This document shows, piece after piece, positions 47,864-60,150 of a stretch of 64,000 bases of DNA. The stretch's first letter is position 1. Each line of letters starts with the position of its first letter. Made by a program: the position numbers and the translations under genes. The DNA lies in the NCBI GenBank assembly GCA_963854835.1, contig OY978527.1, positions 15,633,584-15,697,583 of the forward strand. Direction: 5' to 3'. The notes beneath the pieces are model-generated. The model made no database searches, was not told the origin of the DNA, and saw only the letters and a program-made list of their open reading frames with translations. The DNA is from Megamerina dolium. Lineage: Eukaryota > Arthropoda > Insecta > Diptera > Megamerinidae.

Positions 47864-49711
47864 ATGTCTGTCGCATTAAGATATGCTTTGCTTGTGTGCG
47901 CGATTGGAGCTGCATTGGCTCAAGAACGTAGTGTCATACTTGAAGCTTTAGAGTTCTTACGTCGCGGTCAAAATGACGTTGATCTTGAAAACTATGATAA
48001 TAGTGTGCATATGGAAGGTGAATATGATTTTATTGTCGTTGGTGCTGGCACAGCTGGTTGCACAATGGCAGCACGTCTCTCAGAAAATCCCAAATGGAAA
48101 GTTCTCCTACTCGAGGCGGGCGGTCCTGAGAGTCTAGTTATGGATGTACCAATAGTCGCTCATTTCCTGCAACTGGGCGAAATGAATTGGAAATATCGAA
48201 CACAGCCATCGGATCATGCTTGTTTGGCGATGAATAATAATCGCTGTAATTGGCCTCGTGGCAAAGTGATGGGCGGTTCATCGGTGCTCAACTACATGAT
48301 GTATACCCGTGGTAACCGTCGTGATTACGATCGTTGGGCCGAACTTGGCAATGTTGGCTGGAGTTTCAAGGATGTTTTGCCGTATTTCAAAAAATATGAA
48401 GGTTCTAGTGTACCCGACGCCGATGCAGAGTTTGTTGGACGTAATGGACCAGTTAAGGTGTCCTATGTGAATTGGCGATCAAAGATTGCCGATGCGTTTG
48501 TTGAGGCCGCTCAACAGGACGGTCTTAAGTATCGTGATTATAATGGGCGCATACAGAATGGCGTCTCTTATCTGCATACGACAACTCGCAATGCAACACG
48601 TTGGAGTTCAAATCGTGCCTACCTCTACCCGATCAAAGGTAAACGTCCAAATTTGCACGTGAAAAAGAACGCCATGGTAACTCAGGTACTAATTGATCCC
48701 GATACAAAGGCGGCCTACGGCATTATGGTGTCGACAGACGGACAAACCCACAAAATACTAGCCAAACGTGAAGTTATTCTAACTGCAGGCGCCATCAATA
48801 CACCACAGCTGTTGATGTTGTCCGGCGTCGGACCGGCAAAACATTTGCGCGAAGTTGGCATCAAACCGATTGTTGATCTCGCTGTCGGTTATAATCTACA
48901 AGATCATACAGCACCCGCCGTAACATTCACAACGAATGCGACGTCTTTGCATTTCGAAGATTTCGCCGAACCAACCCTAATAAATCTATTCAATCGTCAG
49001 ACTGGCCCATACGGTTCACCGGGTGGTTGTGAAGCAATCGCTTTCTGGGATCTAGATCATCCCGATGCAGAGGATGGGTGGCCAGATATTGAGCTGTTTA
49101 TGGTCGGTGGTTCGATGTCAGCAAATCCGGCTATATCACGTGCGTTCGGCCTAAAAAAGTCAATCTATGATTCCGTGTTTGCCGAAATCGAACAAAAAGA
49201 GCTAAATGCATTCATGATCTTTCCGATGATATTGCGTCCAAAGAGTCGTGGTCGTATTATGCTGAAAAGCTCCGATCCCTTCAAATATCCGCTCATCTTT
49301 GCCAACTATTTCAACCATCCCTACGATGTTGATATTTCAGTGCGAGGCGTTCTCAAGGCAGTCAGCTTGATGAATCAAAAGGGCTTTAAGAAAATCAATG
49401 CACGTCTATGGGATCGTAAAATACCAACATGCAAATATCCATATAAATCACGTGAATATTGGGAATGTCATGTAAAACATTACACCTTCACCATCTATCA
49501 TTATTCGGGCACAACAAAAATGGGCCCGGCGGATGATCGCGCTGCTGTCGTTGATCCACGTCTACGAGTCTATGGTATTAAAAATTTACGTGTTGCCGAT
49601 GCCAGTATAATGCCGGAAATTATGTCTGGTCATCCGAATGGACCAGTATTTATGATTGCTGAGAAAGCTGCTGATATGATTAAACAAGATCATGGATTCA
49701 TACCATATTAG
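47864..49711 (+). CDS. secreted GMC-family FAD oxidoreductase, His-His active site (tandem paralog 2)
   Basis: Paralog of 45276-47132, same strand and length class (615 aa, one exon). The signal peptide is residues 1-19 (YALLVCAIGAALA, cleavage after ALA). FAD-binding GAGTAG is at about 61-66, the first signature [20 protein letters not shown] near 134-154 and the second [16 protein letters not shown]. Catalytic pair by spacing: His546 (IYHYSGTTKMG) and His590 (SGHPNGP). Main differences from the neighbour lie at the signal peptide, in the loop after NATSLHFE (residues ~365-385) and near DADAEFVGRNGP, regions outside the FAD core. Start context aaaaATG is good. A candidate poly(A) hexamer is at ~50209. 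A local duplication with retained reading frames implies both copies are under selection. Confidence 0.95.
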   Translation: MSVALRYALLVCAIGAALAQERSVILEALEFLRRGQNDVDLENYDNSVHMEGEYDFIVVGAGTAGCTMAARLSENPKWKVLLLEAGGPESLVMDVPIVAHFLQLGEMNWKYRTQPSDHACLAMNNNRCNWPRGKVMGGSSVLNYMMYTRGNRRDYDRWAELGNVGWSFKDVLPYFKKYEGSSVPDADAEFVGRNGPVKVSYVNWRSKIADAFVEAAQQDGLKYRDYNGRIQNGVSYLHTTTRNATRWSSNRAYLYPIKGKRPNLHVKKNAMVTQVLIDPDTKAAYGIMVSTDGQTHKILAKREVILTAGAINTPQLLMLSGVGPAKHLREVGIKPIVDLAVGYNLQDHTAPAVTFTTNATSLHFEDFAEPTLINLFNRQTGPYGSPGGCEAIAFWDLDHPDAEDGWPDIELFMVGGSMSANPAISRAFGLKKSIYDSVFAEIEQKELNAFMIFPMILRPKSRGRIMLKSSDPFKYPLIFANYFNHPYDVDISVRGVLKAVSLMNQKGFKKINARLWDRKIPTCKYPYKSREYWECHVKHYTFTIYHYSGTTKMGPADDRAAVVDPRLRVYGIKNLRVADASIMPEIMSGHPNGPVFMIAEKAADMIKQDHGFIPY

Positions 49712-50599
49712 AGTGAGCTTTATAACACAGTTTTGTTGAATTTTTCATTCAGTTTGTGCGAGTAGGAGACGAGGGCAAATAATTGCTCTGCATATATACA
49801 TTTCAGTCAACATATATAAATGAGTCATAAAATGTTTTAGAGATACTGTACATATTTAAACAAACAAAAAAAAAATAGTAATATTCTAATTTATAATTAA
49901 ATAATAGTTTAAATATGTGAATTTGATTATGTCACTTTATTAAGATAAATTAATAGTATCTTAAGTAAAGTTGAACAAAAATTTAGATATTAATATTAAA
50001 ATAACAAATACTAATTTTAAACTAAAATATAATTTCAAAATAAGTAATAGCTTAAATAGCTTTAATAGTATAATGAAACCACTTGGATACTTATAATAAG
50101 CATTAGAAACTTTCCTGCAAATTTTAATAATTTCTTTCAAAATTAAGTTTTACGCAGTACGACAATAATTTGCACACATGAGAAATTCAATCAGATTCTG
50201 GAAATAGCAATAAAAAAAAAGCATAAAAAATTTAAAATAATAATAATAATAATAATGAAGCAATACGTGTCTCGACAATTTGATGCATCATATCAGAATA
50301 TACAATATAGAATATAGAAAATAATATTTCTCTTTGCTACAGCAAAGCTCAAGTTTGTCGTGCTGTATAATTAACCTGACTAATCCTGAAAAAAACTATT
50401 TTACCTTGCTAATATAATCTAAATACAAGCAAAAAAATTATACATTTCTTTAATCCTAAAAAAATAACAAATTATTCCGAATTCCTAATAATCCTATTCC
50501 AACTAATTCTAAATCGAAAGAAATAATACCTACTCTAAGACATTTCGAAAGTAAATCATAGTGTTTAATTCAAATAATTCTAGATCCTCTAAATTAATA
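49712..50599. other. AT-rich DNA downstream of the GMC pair
   Basis: No further gene; (aat)n run near 50236-50256. Confidence 0.5.
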
Positions 50600-52330
50600 C
50601 AATATAAATATTTTTTTTTTTAAGTCCAGAATACGACAATTTAAATCAAGGCTTTGAGTAAGTTCTCTTTCGAATTCATTAAAATCCTTACTGATTCTTA
50701 ATTTTTATTATTCCGAATCTCTAACTAAAATAAACTCTGTAATCTCAAATAAATCGGATTTATGTAATATTTTCCCAACAATACTTCACGAAGTAAAGTA
50801 AATGAAAAAGTCAAATCAAATCAAATCGATCGAAACTTCATTATAATCCTTAAAAGTCTAAAGATGATTAGAAAAATGCTAATTTCTTAAGGAAATTTTT
50901 AGCAAATTCAAATTTTTTCAAATCCCACTATAATTTATCCTTAACAAATTCTTTGAAAATATAATTTTCCCATTGAAAAATTTCTAATAATAATCAATGC
51001 TTCATATAATTCGACTAAATAATTTCATTTTCCTTCGAACCTTTATATAAGTTATCCCAAATTTACAAATTTTATAATAATACGTATTAAAAATGCCTAC
51101 AAAATCCTCAAAGCCTTATATAATGACACTAACTAATATCAAATTCCTTCTAATCTTAAAGCTCCAAAACTTAGTATAATTCCAAATATCTTCGAAATCT
51201 AAATCTAAATAAACCTAAATCCACTAATATATTTTAAATTTCTACAAAATCCTTAAAGCCAATCCCAATCTAAAATATCCTAAATTCACTTAATAAAAAA
51301 ATATACTTTTAAAAGTTTCAACAAAATCCTCAAAGCCCCATATAATTCCATTAAATAATTCTAAATTCCTTCGAATCTAAACCTAAATCCAGAGATTACA
51401 TAAATAATACTTTCAAATACTCAATCTCTCCTATTATTCCATTAGATAATTCTAAGGCTGATGACAGAGTGAGCGCTACAGGCGACATAGCATAGTCGCT
51501 ACAACTTGCTACAAAACTCTGCTTGTGTTTACTTATGTGCTCGCTCAAATGTTGTCAGAGTGAGAGTAGAGCTACAAAATAGTTTCAGTGCTTGGCCGCT
51601 ATAAAGCTAGTAGTGAAATGATTTATAGCAGCGACATATTGAAGTGTGAGAGAGTAAAAACAGAGAGAGAGAGAGTTCAAATAAAAAATTTGATATGGAC
51701 AATGTGTAGGTGCATGCGTGCGTTGTTTTTTAAACGGTTTTTCGCATTGCTTTTTATTACTCTCTCTCTCTCTCTCTCAAAAACCACACAATGTAGCACA
51801 CAATATAGCGCTTACTCTGACACGTCAAAGATTGATATAGCAATAGCGGTTGTAGCTTCAAGCATAGCAACGCCTGTAGCGCTCACTCTGTCATCAGCCT
51901 AAGTTTCTTCGAATCCCACCCTAAAAAATCTTAAATCCAAACTTAAATCCTCCATAAAATTCCATAAAAATAACTGCAAAAACTAAATTCCTCCTATAAT
52001 TCTAAAAAATATACCAAATCCCTTTGAATGCTAGTTGAAGTTATCCTTAATCCACAAATCTACTAATACAAAATCCTCAAACCCTCGTATAATTCCACTA
52101 AATAATTCCAAATTCCTTCTAATCCTAAAGTTGAAGTTATCCTAAATGCACAAATCTTACAAAAAGTACGTAATAAATTTTTTCAAAACCCTCAATGTCT
52201 CATATAAACCTTAATTCCTTTGAATCCAAACCTAAGCAATCCTAAATATACAAAATCCATAAAAAATATAAAATCTTCAATCACTTCGAATCATATTTTA
52301 ATTTATGCTACAAATTCCGTAAAAAATATA
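50600..52330 (+). repeat. decayed tandem oligo-repeat field
   Basis: Irregular recurrence of 'aaatcctcaaagcc', 'tataattccactaaataatt' and 'aattccttcgaatcc' at ~51108, 51249, 51326, 52070 and 52187, spaced roughly 75-140 bp. Split by the MITE at 51456-51899. Non-coding. Confidence 0.55.
51456..51899. mobile_element. PIF/Harbinger-like MITE
   Basis: Begins GGCTGATGACAGAGTGAGCG and ends with its complement, a ~27-bp inverted repeat, flanked by TAA at 51453-51455 and 51900-51902. A 3-bp TWA duplication with GG...CC termini is characteristic of PIF/Harbinger elements (established knowledge; superfamily assignment inferred). The interior has subterminal 'gctacaactt'-type repeats in both orientations and (TC)n/(GA)n tracts. 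It is inserted in the oligo-repeat field, where removal restores 'attctaagtttcttcgaatc'. No transposase. Confidence 0.8.
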
Positions 52331-55300
52331 ATTAGATGATTCACAAAGTGTCATAAAGTCATATGTCATAATTAGAAGTTGCATGAATATCTCATCTCCC
52401 TTATGCCAGAAAGATGAATATGTAAAAATGAAAATGATGGAAAATCAAGTTTGAAAGTTTACTGCTCATGCTTGTATACATGCTATTGTGGGTTTTAGTA
52501 TAACATAGAACATCCAAGGATCAATCTAGCCAACCCATTAACTCAAAATTGGATAATTTGCACATTTATGCTTCTGGCATAAGTGGGATGATATGATATA
52601 CACATATGAATACACCTTCTTGTGTGTGCTATTATAATACACAACAGGTACAACATAGAAATATAGAATGCAGAGACACATAGAATGCAAGGTTGTATTG
52701 TGTCACGGCGTTTTAAACTATTGTAAAATTGTATAACATTACGACAATATGATACCATGTGAATTCCCTAAATCACTTTACTAAAAAACATCTAATCATT
52801 TCCAATTCCGATATTTCACAATATAATAAAATCATCATCTGAAAAATTCCTTAAAAAATTGCATTAACATTTTATTAAATCCTTACTTATCCTTTACTAT
52901 CCTTACAGTTATATCGACACTCTACTACTATGGCAATACTGAAATCAAATCTACATATGTACTTAGACGTACATAATATTTAGTAAATTTAAATAAATTG
53001 TATATAAAAACTATGATAATTTTATATTTCAAACACACACACACACACACACAAATTGTACTGAATAATATATAAGATTTTTTCTTTTTCTTTATAAGTT
53101 AAATAAATACGTACTATTTAAAAACAAACAATTTCAAAATCAATAATCAATTTTATTGTAATTTTTTATTGTGGCATTAAAAAAAAAATGTGTTTAGAAT
53201 GGTCGTGATTCTATTATTATTTTTTTTTTTTTCATATAAATTTGTTTGTTTGTTAATAACACAGAAAGAACTGAAAAAAGCAAGTACCTTTTTTCAAAGT
53301 CGTGAAAAATGATCAAAATTATTAATCAATAATGATTAAAACGTGCCGTTGCTTGCGTAAATTGACCGAAATATCATTTAAAAATTTCATTTTTCAAATA
53401 CCTACATAAATTTGTAGTTTTTTTTTTTTTTACAAATTACATATATGCTGGTACAACAAACATATGCAAATTACTCAATTTGCATAAAAATTGCAAAACT
53501 CCTATAACAAGTTGTGTTTTACAAGATTGATCGTAAACGCAGAAGGAGGGAGAGAAATGTTGCTTTTTTTTTTAAATTATTACCAAAATATTAAATCAGT
53601 AAAAATGTTAAACGGAAATAAAAAAAAAAAATTCATGTGAAAATCACTCATCGTAAAAATTACCAAACTCACCAAAATTTCAGATATAGTAAATTATCAT
53701 AATGTACGTTTTATGAGACTACAATATTTTCATTGAGTTGACCATCACTAAATTGTTATAAATGTCAATATGATAATACTACATTGCAACATTGAAAACC
53801 CATTAGAGATACTTAAAACAAACGTTCAAATATTGCTTATTCAAATAGTGCTTGAATATATATACATAACTTCTAAATTTCAGGGTTAAACTATGTGTGA
53901 TACAATTCTTTAATTTAATTTAAATTAATAAATATAAGAATTGATACAACAAAGAAAAAGATAGTATGAAGATTTACGTAAACTAACTTCATGGCTTTAA
54001 AATTGATGAAATTTTTCTTAGGAAATTTATAAAAGCTTATAAAAGTTTATACTCTCGAATAATCACATTTTCCACTCAACATTTAGTAATTCAACAAAAG
54101 AAATGAAATAAAATAATCATATCGACTAATAAGCAAACAAATACAAGAAACAATAACCACAAAAAAATGAAACCGAAACCCAAATACTAAAGAAGAAAAT
54201 AAAAAAAAAAAAAATACAAGAGGTTGCTATTATCACTCAGTTAATTTGTTGCTACTACCGGCATTTTAGCGGAAGATATTATCTAAAGACTTGTTGCTTG
54301 CTTTTAATTACCGGTTTACCGCTTCTTATTGACATTGGATTATTTATTTGATATTTCTTTCTGCTCTTTTTCAATTTCAATGTCAATTTTTGGGTTGATC
54401 TTTGAGTTGATCTTTGATTATTTTTCGTCTATTGAATTTATTTTTATTAGTACTTAAATCTTTGAATTTTTGCTGTATGACGAAGTGGGGGTGTAGAGCT
54501 ATTAAGAAATAACGCAGCTCTTTACAGTGATTTTAACGTAAGTATTTGAAGAATATTTCTATATAAATACCATATACTATATATAATATAAAAAGGCGTA
54601 CTCTAACAAACGGGTTCACGAAACCAATTTAAACGAAAAATTATGTTTTTTTTTCAGTTTCACCTTTTGACTTAATTTTTATGTAAATCGCCACGTTCTC
54701 CCATTTAAGTATTAATTAAATACGATCATATGCAGCTGTGTTTCGTTTTTCTATCAGCTGATTTTAGAGTAGTAGGGCACAAGGCGCATCAATGCAATGC
54801 ATGTACAAAACAAAAACCATATTAATCCAATTTTCAAATCAGCTGTTATTCCAACTAACATATCTTGTTTTTGTTTTTTCGGTTACCAAGACTGAATAAT
54901 GAGGAAATACAGGAAAGTTAAGTGCAATGTTAAATAGAAATTAAAATTAAAATTAAATATAACTTAAGTTGCAATGAAAAAATTTCGTAAAACTGACTGT
55001 GAAAATTGCTGCAATTTTGCAATTGCTACTTGTATTCACTCTCTGGCAAATTCGTAACAATAGTATATCTGTTGCATACTTTTCAAAATGTAATTAAATA
55101 TGAAAACAATATAAATTTTCCTTTTGCTGATATCAAAATAAATGCCTAAAAGTATGCAAAATTTTTTATATAAATAATCACGTTTAGCGTTTCATCTTTG
55201 GAGGATAGCATTCTTAATGAAAGGTAACCGTTTTTGTTACATTTGTTACCGCAAAGAAAATAGATAAAAAAAGAATTTTCATGATCAGCTTTCGGTCACT

Positions 55301-55504
55301 TTGGTGGCCACAATTTCAGGTTTAACAGAGATGTAAATGTTAATGAGAGATTAAAAACTTATAAGAGAGAGAAAATGCAATGATACCAACAGAGGTTTTT
55401 AAATTAGAAAACGTTGTCCAAATACTAGCGCTCTTTTAGTTTCCTCAAAAAATATCTACGTTAAATTGAGCATTTTGTCTTGCTTGAAAAGGCTTGTTAT
55501 AAAT
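52331..55504. other. long AT-rich intergenic stretch, nothing recognised
   Basis: A (CA)n run at ~53033-53052 and several homopolymers; no open frame or repeat structure I can support. Confidence 0.5.
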
Positions 55505-56330
55505 ACGGGCTAACCTGCATATGGGATGCCAAATTGCAATATTTCAAATTGCACTTGCGAAATTCTATTGCCCCACATTCAAAGAGGTAAGGGTAAGTAT
55601 AATGTGTTCGTGCTTCCGTTTGTAATACCCATAAAAAGAGGTAACAGAATCGGAAAAATATATATACATACATATGTTATTGATCATATTGATCGGTATC
55701 ACAATGTGAGACGATTTGGACATGTCGTTCTGTCTGTCTCTTTGTTTGCACGATAACTGTCGTAACTGTAGAGTGATAGAGAAGAAAATTGGTACATATT
55801 ATTATTTTCACCAAAACACAAACGAGCTCATGAATGGGCTAAATCAGGTAAAAGCGCACCTACCGTCCATACAGCAGTATGTCGTTGAAAGTGTCTTTTC
55901 ACAATATCTCTGTGAAAATATTAAGTTAGACTAGGACTAGAACTTGATATATAAATTTTGCATGATCACAGGATGGATATATATATTAAAAACGAGCATA
56001 ATCGGATGAAAACCACGCACCATAAAACCGTTTGTGTCAGATTATATTTTTTCACGTTTTATGCACGAAAATATAAAGCTATCGAATTGAATTTTGGTGA
56101 AAACGATCACATTTGCTTACAAAGGGACCAACTCGAATGTGTCGTTTTACTTTGTCCACGAGAATATAAAGCCATCAAGCTGAATCTAGGTACTTTCGTA
56201 TTTACTAATGAATGAATAGATTTAAGAATAGGTGGAATCTGATGATAACTACGCTTACCTCCTGCACAAAAAGTACGTTTCAATATGTACCTATATTTTA
56301 ACACATTGTGCACGAATATTTAATATATTA
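55505..56330 (-). repeat. repeat-derived DNA: family-E units
   Basis: 55985-56320 has two minus-strand family-E units ('cggatgaaaaccacgcacc'; 'actacgcttacctcctgcac'). 55670-55760 ('tgatcatattgatcgg', 'gacatgtcgttctgtctgtc') resembles a dispersed repeat common in fly genomes. No gene. Confidence 0.5.
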
Positions 56331-56377
56331 TATGCATTACATACTTTATATATTAACATTATATATTAATGTTATAT

Positions 56378-56707
56378 AGGGTGATTTTTTAGCAACTTTC
56401 TTTTTAGCAACAGAATTATATTATTAAAATTCATGCTCGGTTCATTCATTCATTCATTTTATGGTCAGTTTTTGGTGACCTTCTGAGGCGGCTATTCGAA
56501 ATACTGTGCCTAAATTTCGCAACATATTTACATTATTAGACATTGAACCACCAACACGAATACGTAGAGTGCGGACAGAGGAAAATATCGCAGCAAATAT
56601 TTAAACATATAGATCGTTCTATTGACTCAAATAAAGATTTCATACATTTCTCTAAATTTTATGTTTTTTTTTTTAATCAAATCCGAAGGCTCTTAAAAAA
56701 TCACCCT
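56378..56707 (+). mobile_element. 330-bp deletion derivative of the 20485-type DD41D mariner
   Basis: Ends agggtgattttttagcaac and (complement) agggtgattttttaagagcc match the two ends of 20485-21526. Inside, ~56490-56590 reads IRNTVPKFRNIFTLLDIEPP then TRIRRVRTEENIAA, a mariner N-terminal piece, and then jumps at ~56605 to the 3' flank (actcaaataaagatttcata). About two-thirds of the element has been lost; both ends remain, the structure from which MITEs arise. Confidence 0.8.
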
Positions 56708-58224
56708 TCATATCTTCGTCTTTTCTGCTCGTTAAATACCGTTACTCGGTACTCGAAAAAATTTACGTGATCACCATAAACATTTTACGTGATTAACATT
56801 TTGTATGCGCTCTAAAAGTATGCTATGTAATTTTAATTCTCATATTTTACAACATCTCTCAAACCACAGATGATAAATTTCAATAATATTCAGACTGTAT
56901 AGGGATTTATAAAAAGAACATTCGTTATAAAGTTTAAATTTAAATAACTTATTAATCATGGTGTTTGGATTATAGAACAATACAACGATTATATGTACTT
57001 GTAAATATATTTTTTTATATGTAAAATGCACATTTTTTCCATAAAACATAAGTACAATTAATTAATAGAAGAATGCTGTGCTTGCGACTGAATTCAAAGC
57101 CTTCAGAAATTTCATCATCATCCCTACTTCTATAAAACCACAATACAATACGATAACCACTTCAAAACATCTATAACAGCTCCCATCAACCCATTTCAAT
57201 ATATTGAGTTTGGGTGAAAAATGTTAGACTTTTAAAATAAACACGTGGCTTTGATGCTAGAGCTACTGAGTTTCTTGGTTTTTGTACCTGTATTTTTTTT
57301 TTCCTGCCATGCTACATGCAATTGCTTTCGAGGGCGAAATTATAATATCAATGTCAAAATTTTGATAAGATAAACAAGATAAACAAAGTCAGCAAGACAT
57401 CGTCTGAACTTCATCGATTACAAAACAGTTTTGAATTGAACGAAATGGTTTATATTTTTTCCCCAATCCCGCACAAATATATCATAAATCCGACGTCAAA
57501 TGTAAATATACGCAAGAAAGGATTCTCAAGGATAATTCCCGTACAATACGAGTATAAATACATATATATATATACATATATATGGGAGTGGGAGTGTAAA
57601 CCTAGTTAATAATAGAAATGACGTAAGCAAAATTATGGTATGAAATCATCATTCACATAATGGTGCCATAGCAAGATTGACATTCAGATTCAACGTTTCT
57701 ATATTCAGACATATGTATATATTTATAAATATACATATATACTCGTATATATTTACTTATGTACGAAACAAGAAATATGAAGGAGCACAATGGAAATAAT
57801 AAGAAAGGATAAAAGTAGAAGTGTTTGTACTTTTATGAATATATGGTTGGAATTTGTATAATATACAAATGGAAAAATATACAACAGGTAAGAACGAATA
57901 AAAAAAATTCATGATTAAAAATTGCCGGTATTATGACGGCATTGAGACAATATTGTGACTGTATTGTGTCGGTATTGTGTCATGAAATATACATAGCCAC
58001 CTAAGAAATTGATGTAAACAGAGCATCTTTTATTATTCTTATAAGTACATATTAAGATATCATGAAATAAAAAGGCTTCACTTTTAAAGGATTGTACTCA
58101 TATTGCTTATAGCAATAATTCCTTTATTATTTGCTGGAGTTTTCCTTTGGAGATTGTTGTATATTTTCTTCTTCTTTAATTCGCCTTCATGCAAAAAGTA
58201 TAAAAAAATACAATCGGCAGCAAA
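56708..58224. other. AT-rich intergenic DNA, nothing recognised
   Basis: Short 'tatatatacatatata' tracts only. Confidence 0.5.
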
Positions 58225-58345
58225 CGTTTGAATGGGAGGTAGGAGTGGATTTTATCCGATTATTTATGAACTAGTTCATTCGTTGAAGAAAACAATCTTA
58301 TGTACCAATTTTCAGTTCGATCACTCCATAACTATGGCAGCTATC
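58225..58345 (+). repeat. family E repeat unit
   Basis: 'ttgaatgggaggtaggagtg', 'gattttatccgattattt', 'gtaccaattttcagttcg'. Confidence 0.6.
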
Positions 58346-58469
58346 GTGCGAAAGTCAGGGCTAATTCCACTCATATCGTTGTTCTAAACAATAATTTTTC
58401 ATATCTGTCACCCCTCATTTTGGTCGTTACAAACGAAAACACAAACTCAACACACCCTTGACAAAATTT

Positions 58470-58555
58470 ATGATCAAGAAGATTTTTCTTTCGAACGGTA
58501 CCCACCTGACGCCAAGAATGGGCAATTTTCCGGCGGTAACAATTTACGAACGTAA
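58470..58555 (+). mobile_element. SINE body fragment
   Basis: 'gatttttctttcgaacggta' and 'cggcggtaacaatttac' match the mid-body of the SINE at 32817; neither end is present. It abuts the truncated mariner that follows. Confidence 0.75.
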
Positions 58556-59678
58556 AAGAATTTGTATGCATTGAAAAAATTGTGCACCGTAATTCAATAC
58601 TTCCATTTGAAAGATCTCTGTCCAACGAATATTAAAGCCGAACTAGATTCTATTCTAGGGGAGTCTGCTCCTTCGTTTACGACCACAAAATATTGGGTGG
58701 CAGAGTTTAAACGAGGTCATACGTGCTGCCAAGACGAACACCGTAGTGGTCGACCAATTGAGGTGTCCACGCCAGACGCGGTTAAGAAAATCCACAAAAT
58801 GGTATTGGATGATCGCGGGCTGAAGGTGCGTGAGCTAGGTGAAGTTACATATATTTCAAATAGTGCTATACATCGTATATTGACCGAAAATTTGGAGATG
58901 AAAAAGCTGTGTGCAAAATGGGTGCCGCGTTTGCTCACAACAACAGAACAAAAACAACGTCGTGAAGATGTTTCTATAGAGTGTTTGGCAATGTCTCACA
59001 GTAATAAAGCCGAGTTTTTGCGTCGATTTGTAACCACAGATGAGACATGGGTCCACCACTTCACAGCTGCGACAGAGGAGCAGTCAAAACAGTGGACTTA
59101 AAGGGGAGAATCGTGTCCAAAGAAGGCGAAGCCAGTTCCATCTGAAGGCAAGGTCATGGCGTCTGTTTTTTTGGGATGCACGTGGGATAATTTTTATTGA
59201 TTATCTTCAACAAATCAAATGAAAAACAATCAACGGCGAGTATTATGCTAATTTGTTGCAGCATTTAAGTAATGAAATTAAAGAAAAAATGCCGCTTTTG
59301 GTGAAAAATAAAGTGTTGTTTCATCAAGACAATGCACCAGTTCATACATCCGCTGCTGCGATGGCCAAAATCAATGAGTTAAAGTTCGAATTGCTTCAGC
59401 ACGCACGTTATTCGCCAGATTTAGCTCCTTCGGATTTTTTTCTATTTCCAAATTTCAAAAAGATTTGCAAGCAATGAAGAGTTGGAGTCTGCGGTAGATG
59501 GCTATTTTAATGAGCTAGACAGTTCATACTATAAACAGGGTATCGAAGCTATAGAATATCGCTGAGAAAAGTGTATAGAGCTAAAAGGAGATTATGTTGA
59601 GAAATAAAGAAAAATTTTCCTAAATTTGTTGTTTGTTTGTTTTCTTTGTTCGATCGGGTAGTTCTGGGATCGCCCTCG
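58556..59678 (+). mobile_element. mariner element, irritans type, 5'-truncated, defective
   Basis: The right terminus (atcgggtagttctgggatcg...ccctcg, ending 59678 before TA) is the TIR seen at 47-1074; the left TIR and the first few codons are lost. Frame 58562-59101 gives the helix-turn-helix part (IKAELDSILGESAPSFTTTK, YWVAEFKRG, DEHRSGRPIEV), KLCAKWVPRLL and the first Asp in FVTTDETWVHHF. A stop follows QSKQWT and frames shift at ~59160-59220; then VLFHQDNAPVHTS (second Asp) and YSPDLAPSDFFLFP (third, DD34D) are intact in 59253-59477. A deletion after FKKICKQ shifts the C-terminus (ends GDYVEK near 59604). Better preserved catalytic motifs than 47-1074. Confidence 0.92.
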
Positions 59679-59680
59679 TA

Positions 59681-60150
59681 TTATGCAATATTTTGCTTTG
59701 ATTTTGGCATATGATTTTTAAAAGAATTTCGACCATTCTTAATTTTTTCTCCTCAAAAATATATTTTCAGTAACATACTTTCTGCCTGCCACTATGTTTC
59801 GTAAATATGTCTGAAAGCACCAAAAAATTGGCAAATAGCCCCAAAAAATTGATATTTTTGTAAATTTCGTTTACACCCCTCTAAATGATATGATAGTCTC
59901 CCTTAGTTTTTACTTGTAAACAGTTTCCCTTAACATACTAAATTTCCTAGTTATCTCCACCCCTTACCCTTAAGGTGGCTCACCTACAAAATTTATGTTC
60001 TTTTATAGAGTGACAGAAGGTAAATATATTTGGGGTTAATGTTGGCGCAGAAGAATGAATAAGGATCCGTTATACATTTCACCGCTCTAGGGCGATTCTT
60101 GGACAATTACGCGAATATTTATCGATTTACGGTTGCCACTAAGGAGTAAA
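59681..60150 (+). repeat. family D repeat fragment and flank
   Basis: 59935-60150 has 'agttatctccacccctta', 'gttatacatttcaccgctct' and 'agggcgattcttgga', as in the block at 9240-9955. 59681-59934 shows weaker similarity. Confidence 0.5.

Noticed and set aside
51588..51902. 104-codon open frame
   Set aside because: Lies wholly inside the PIF/Harbinger-like MITE and its terminal repeat, with low-complexity Ser/Leu runs.
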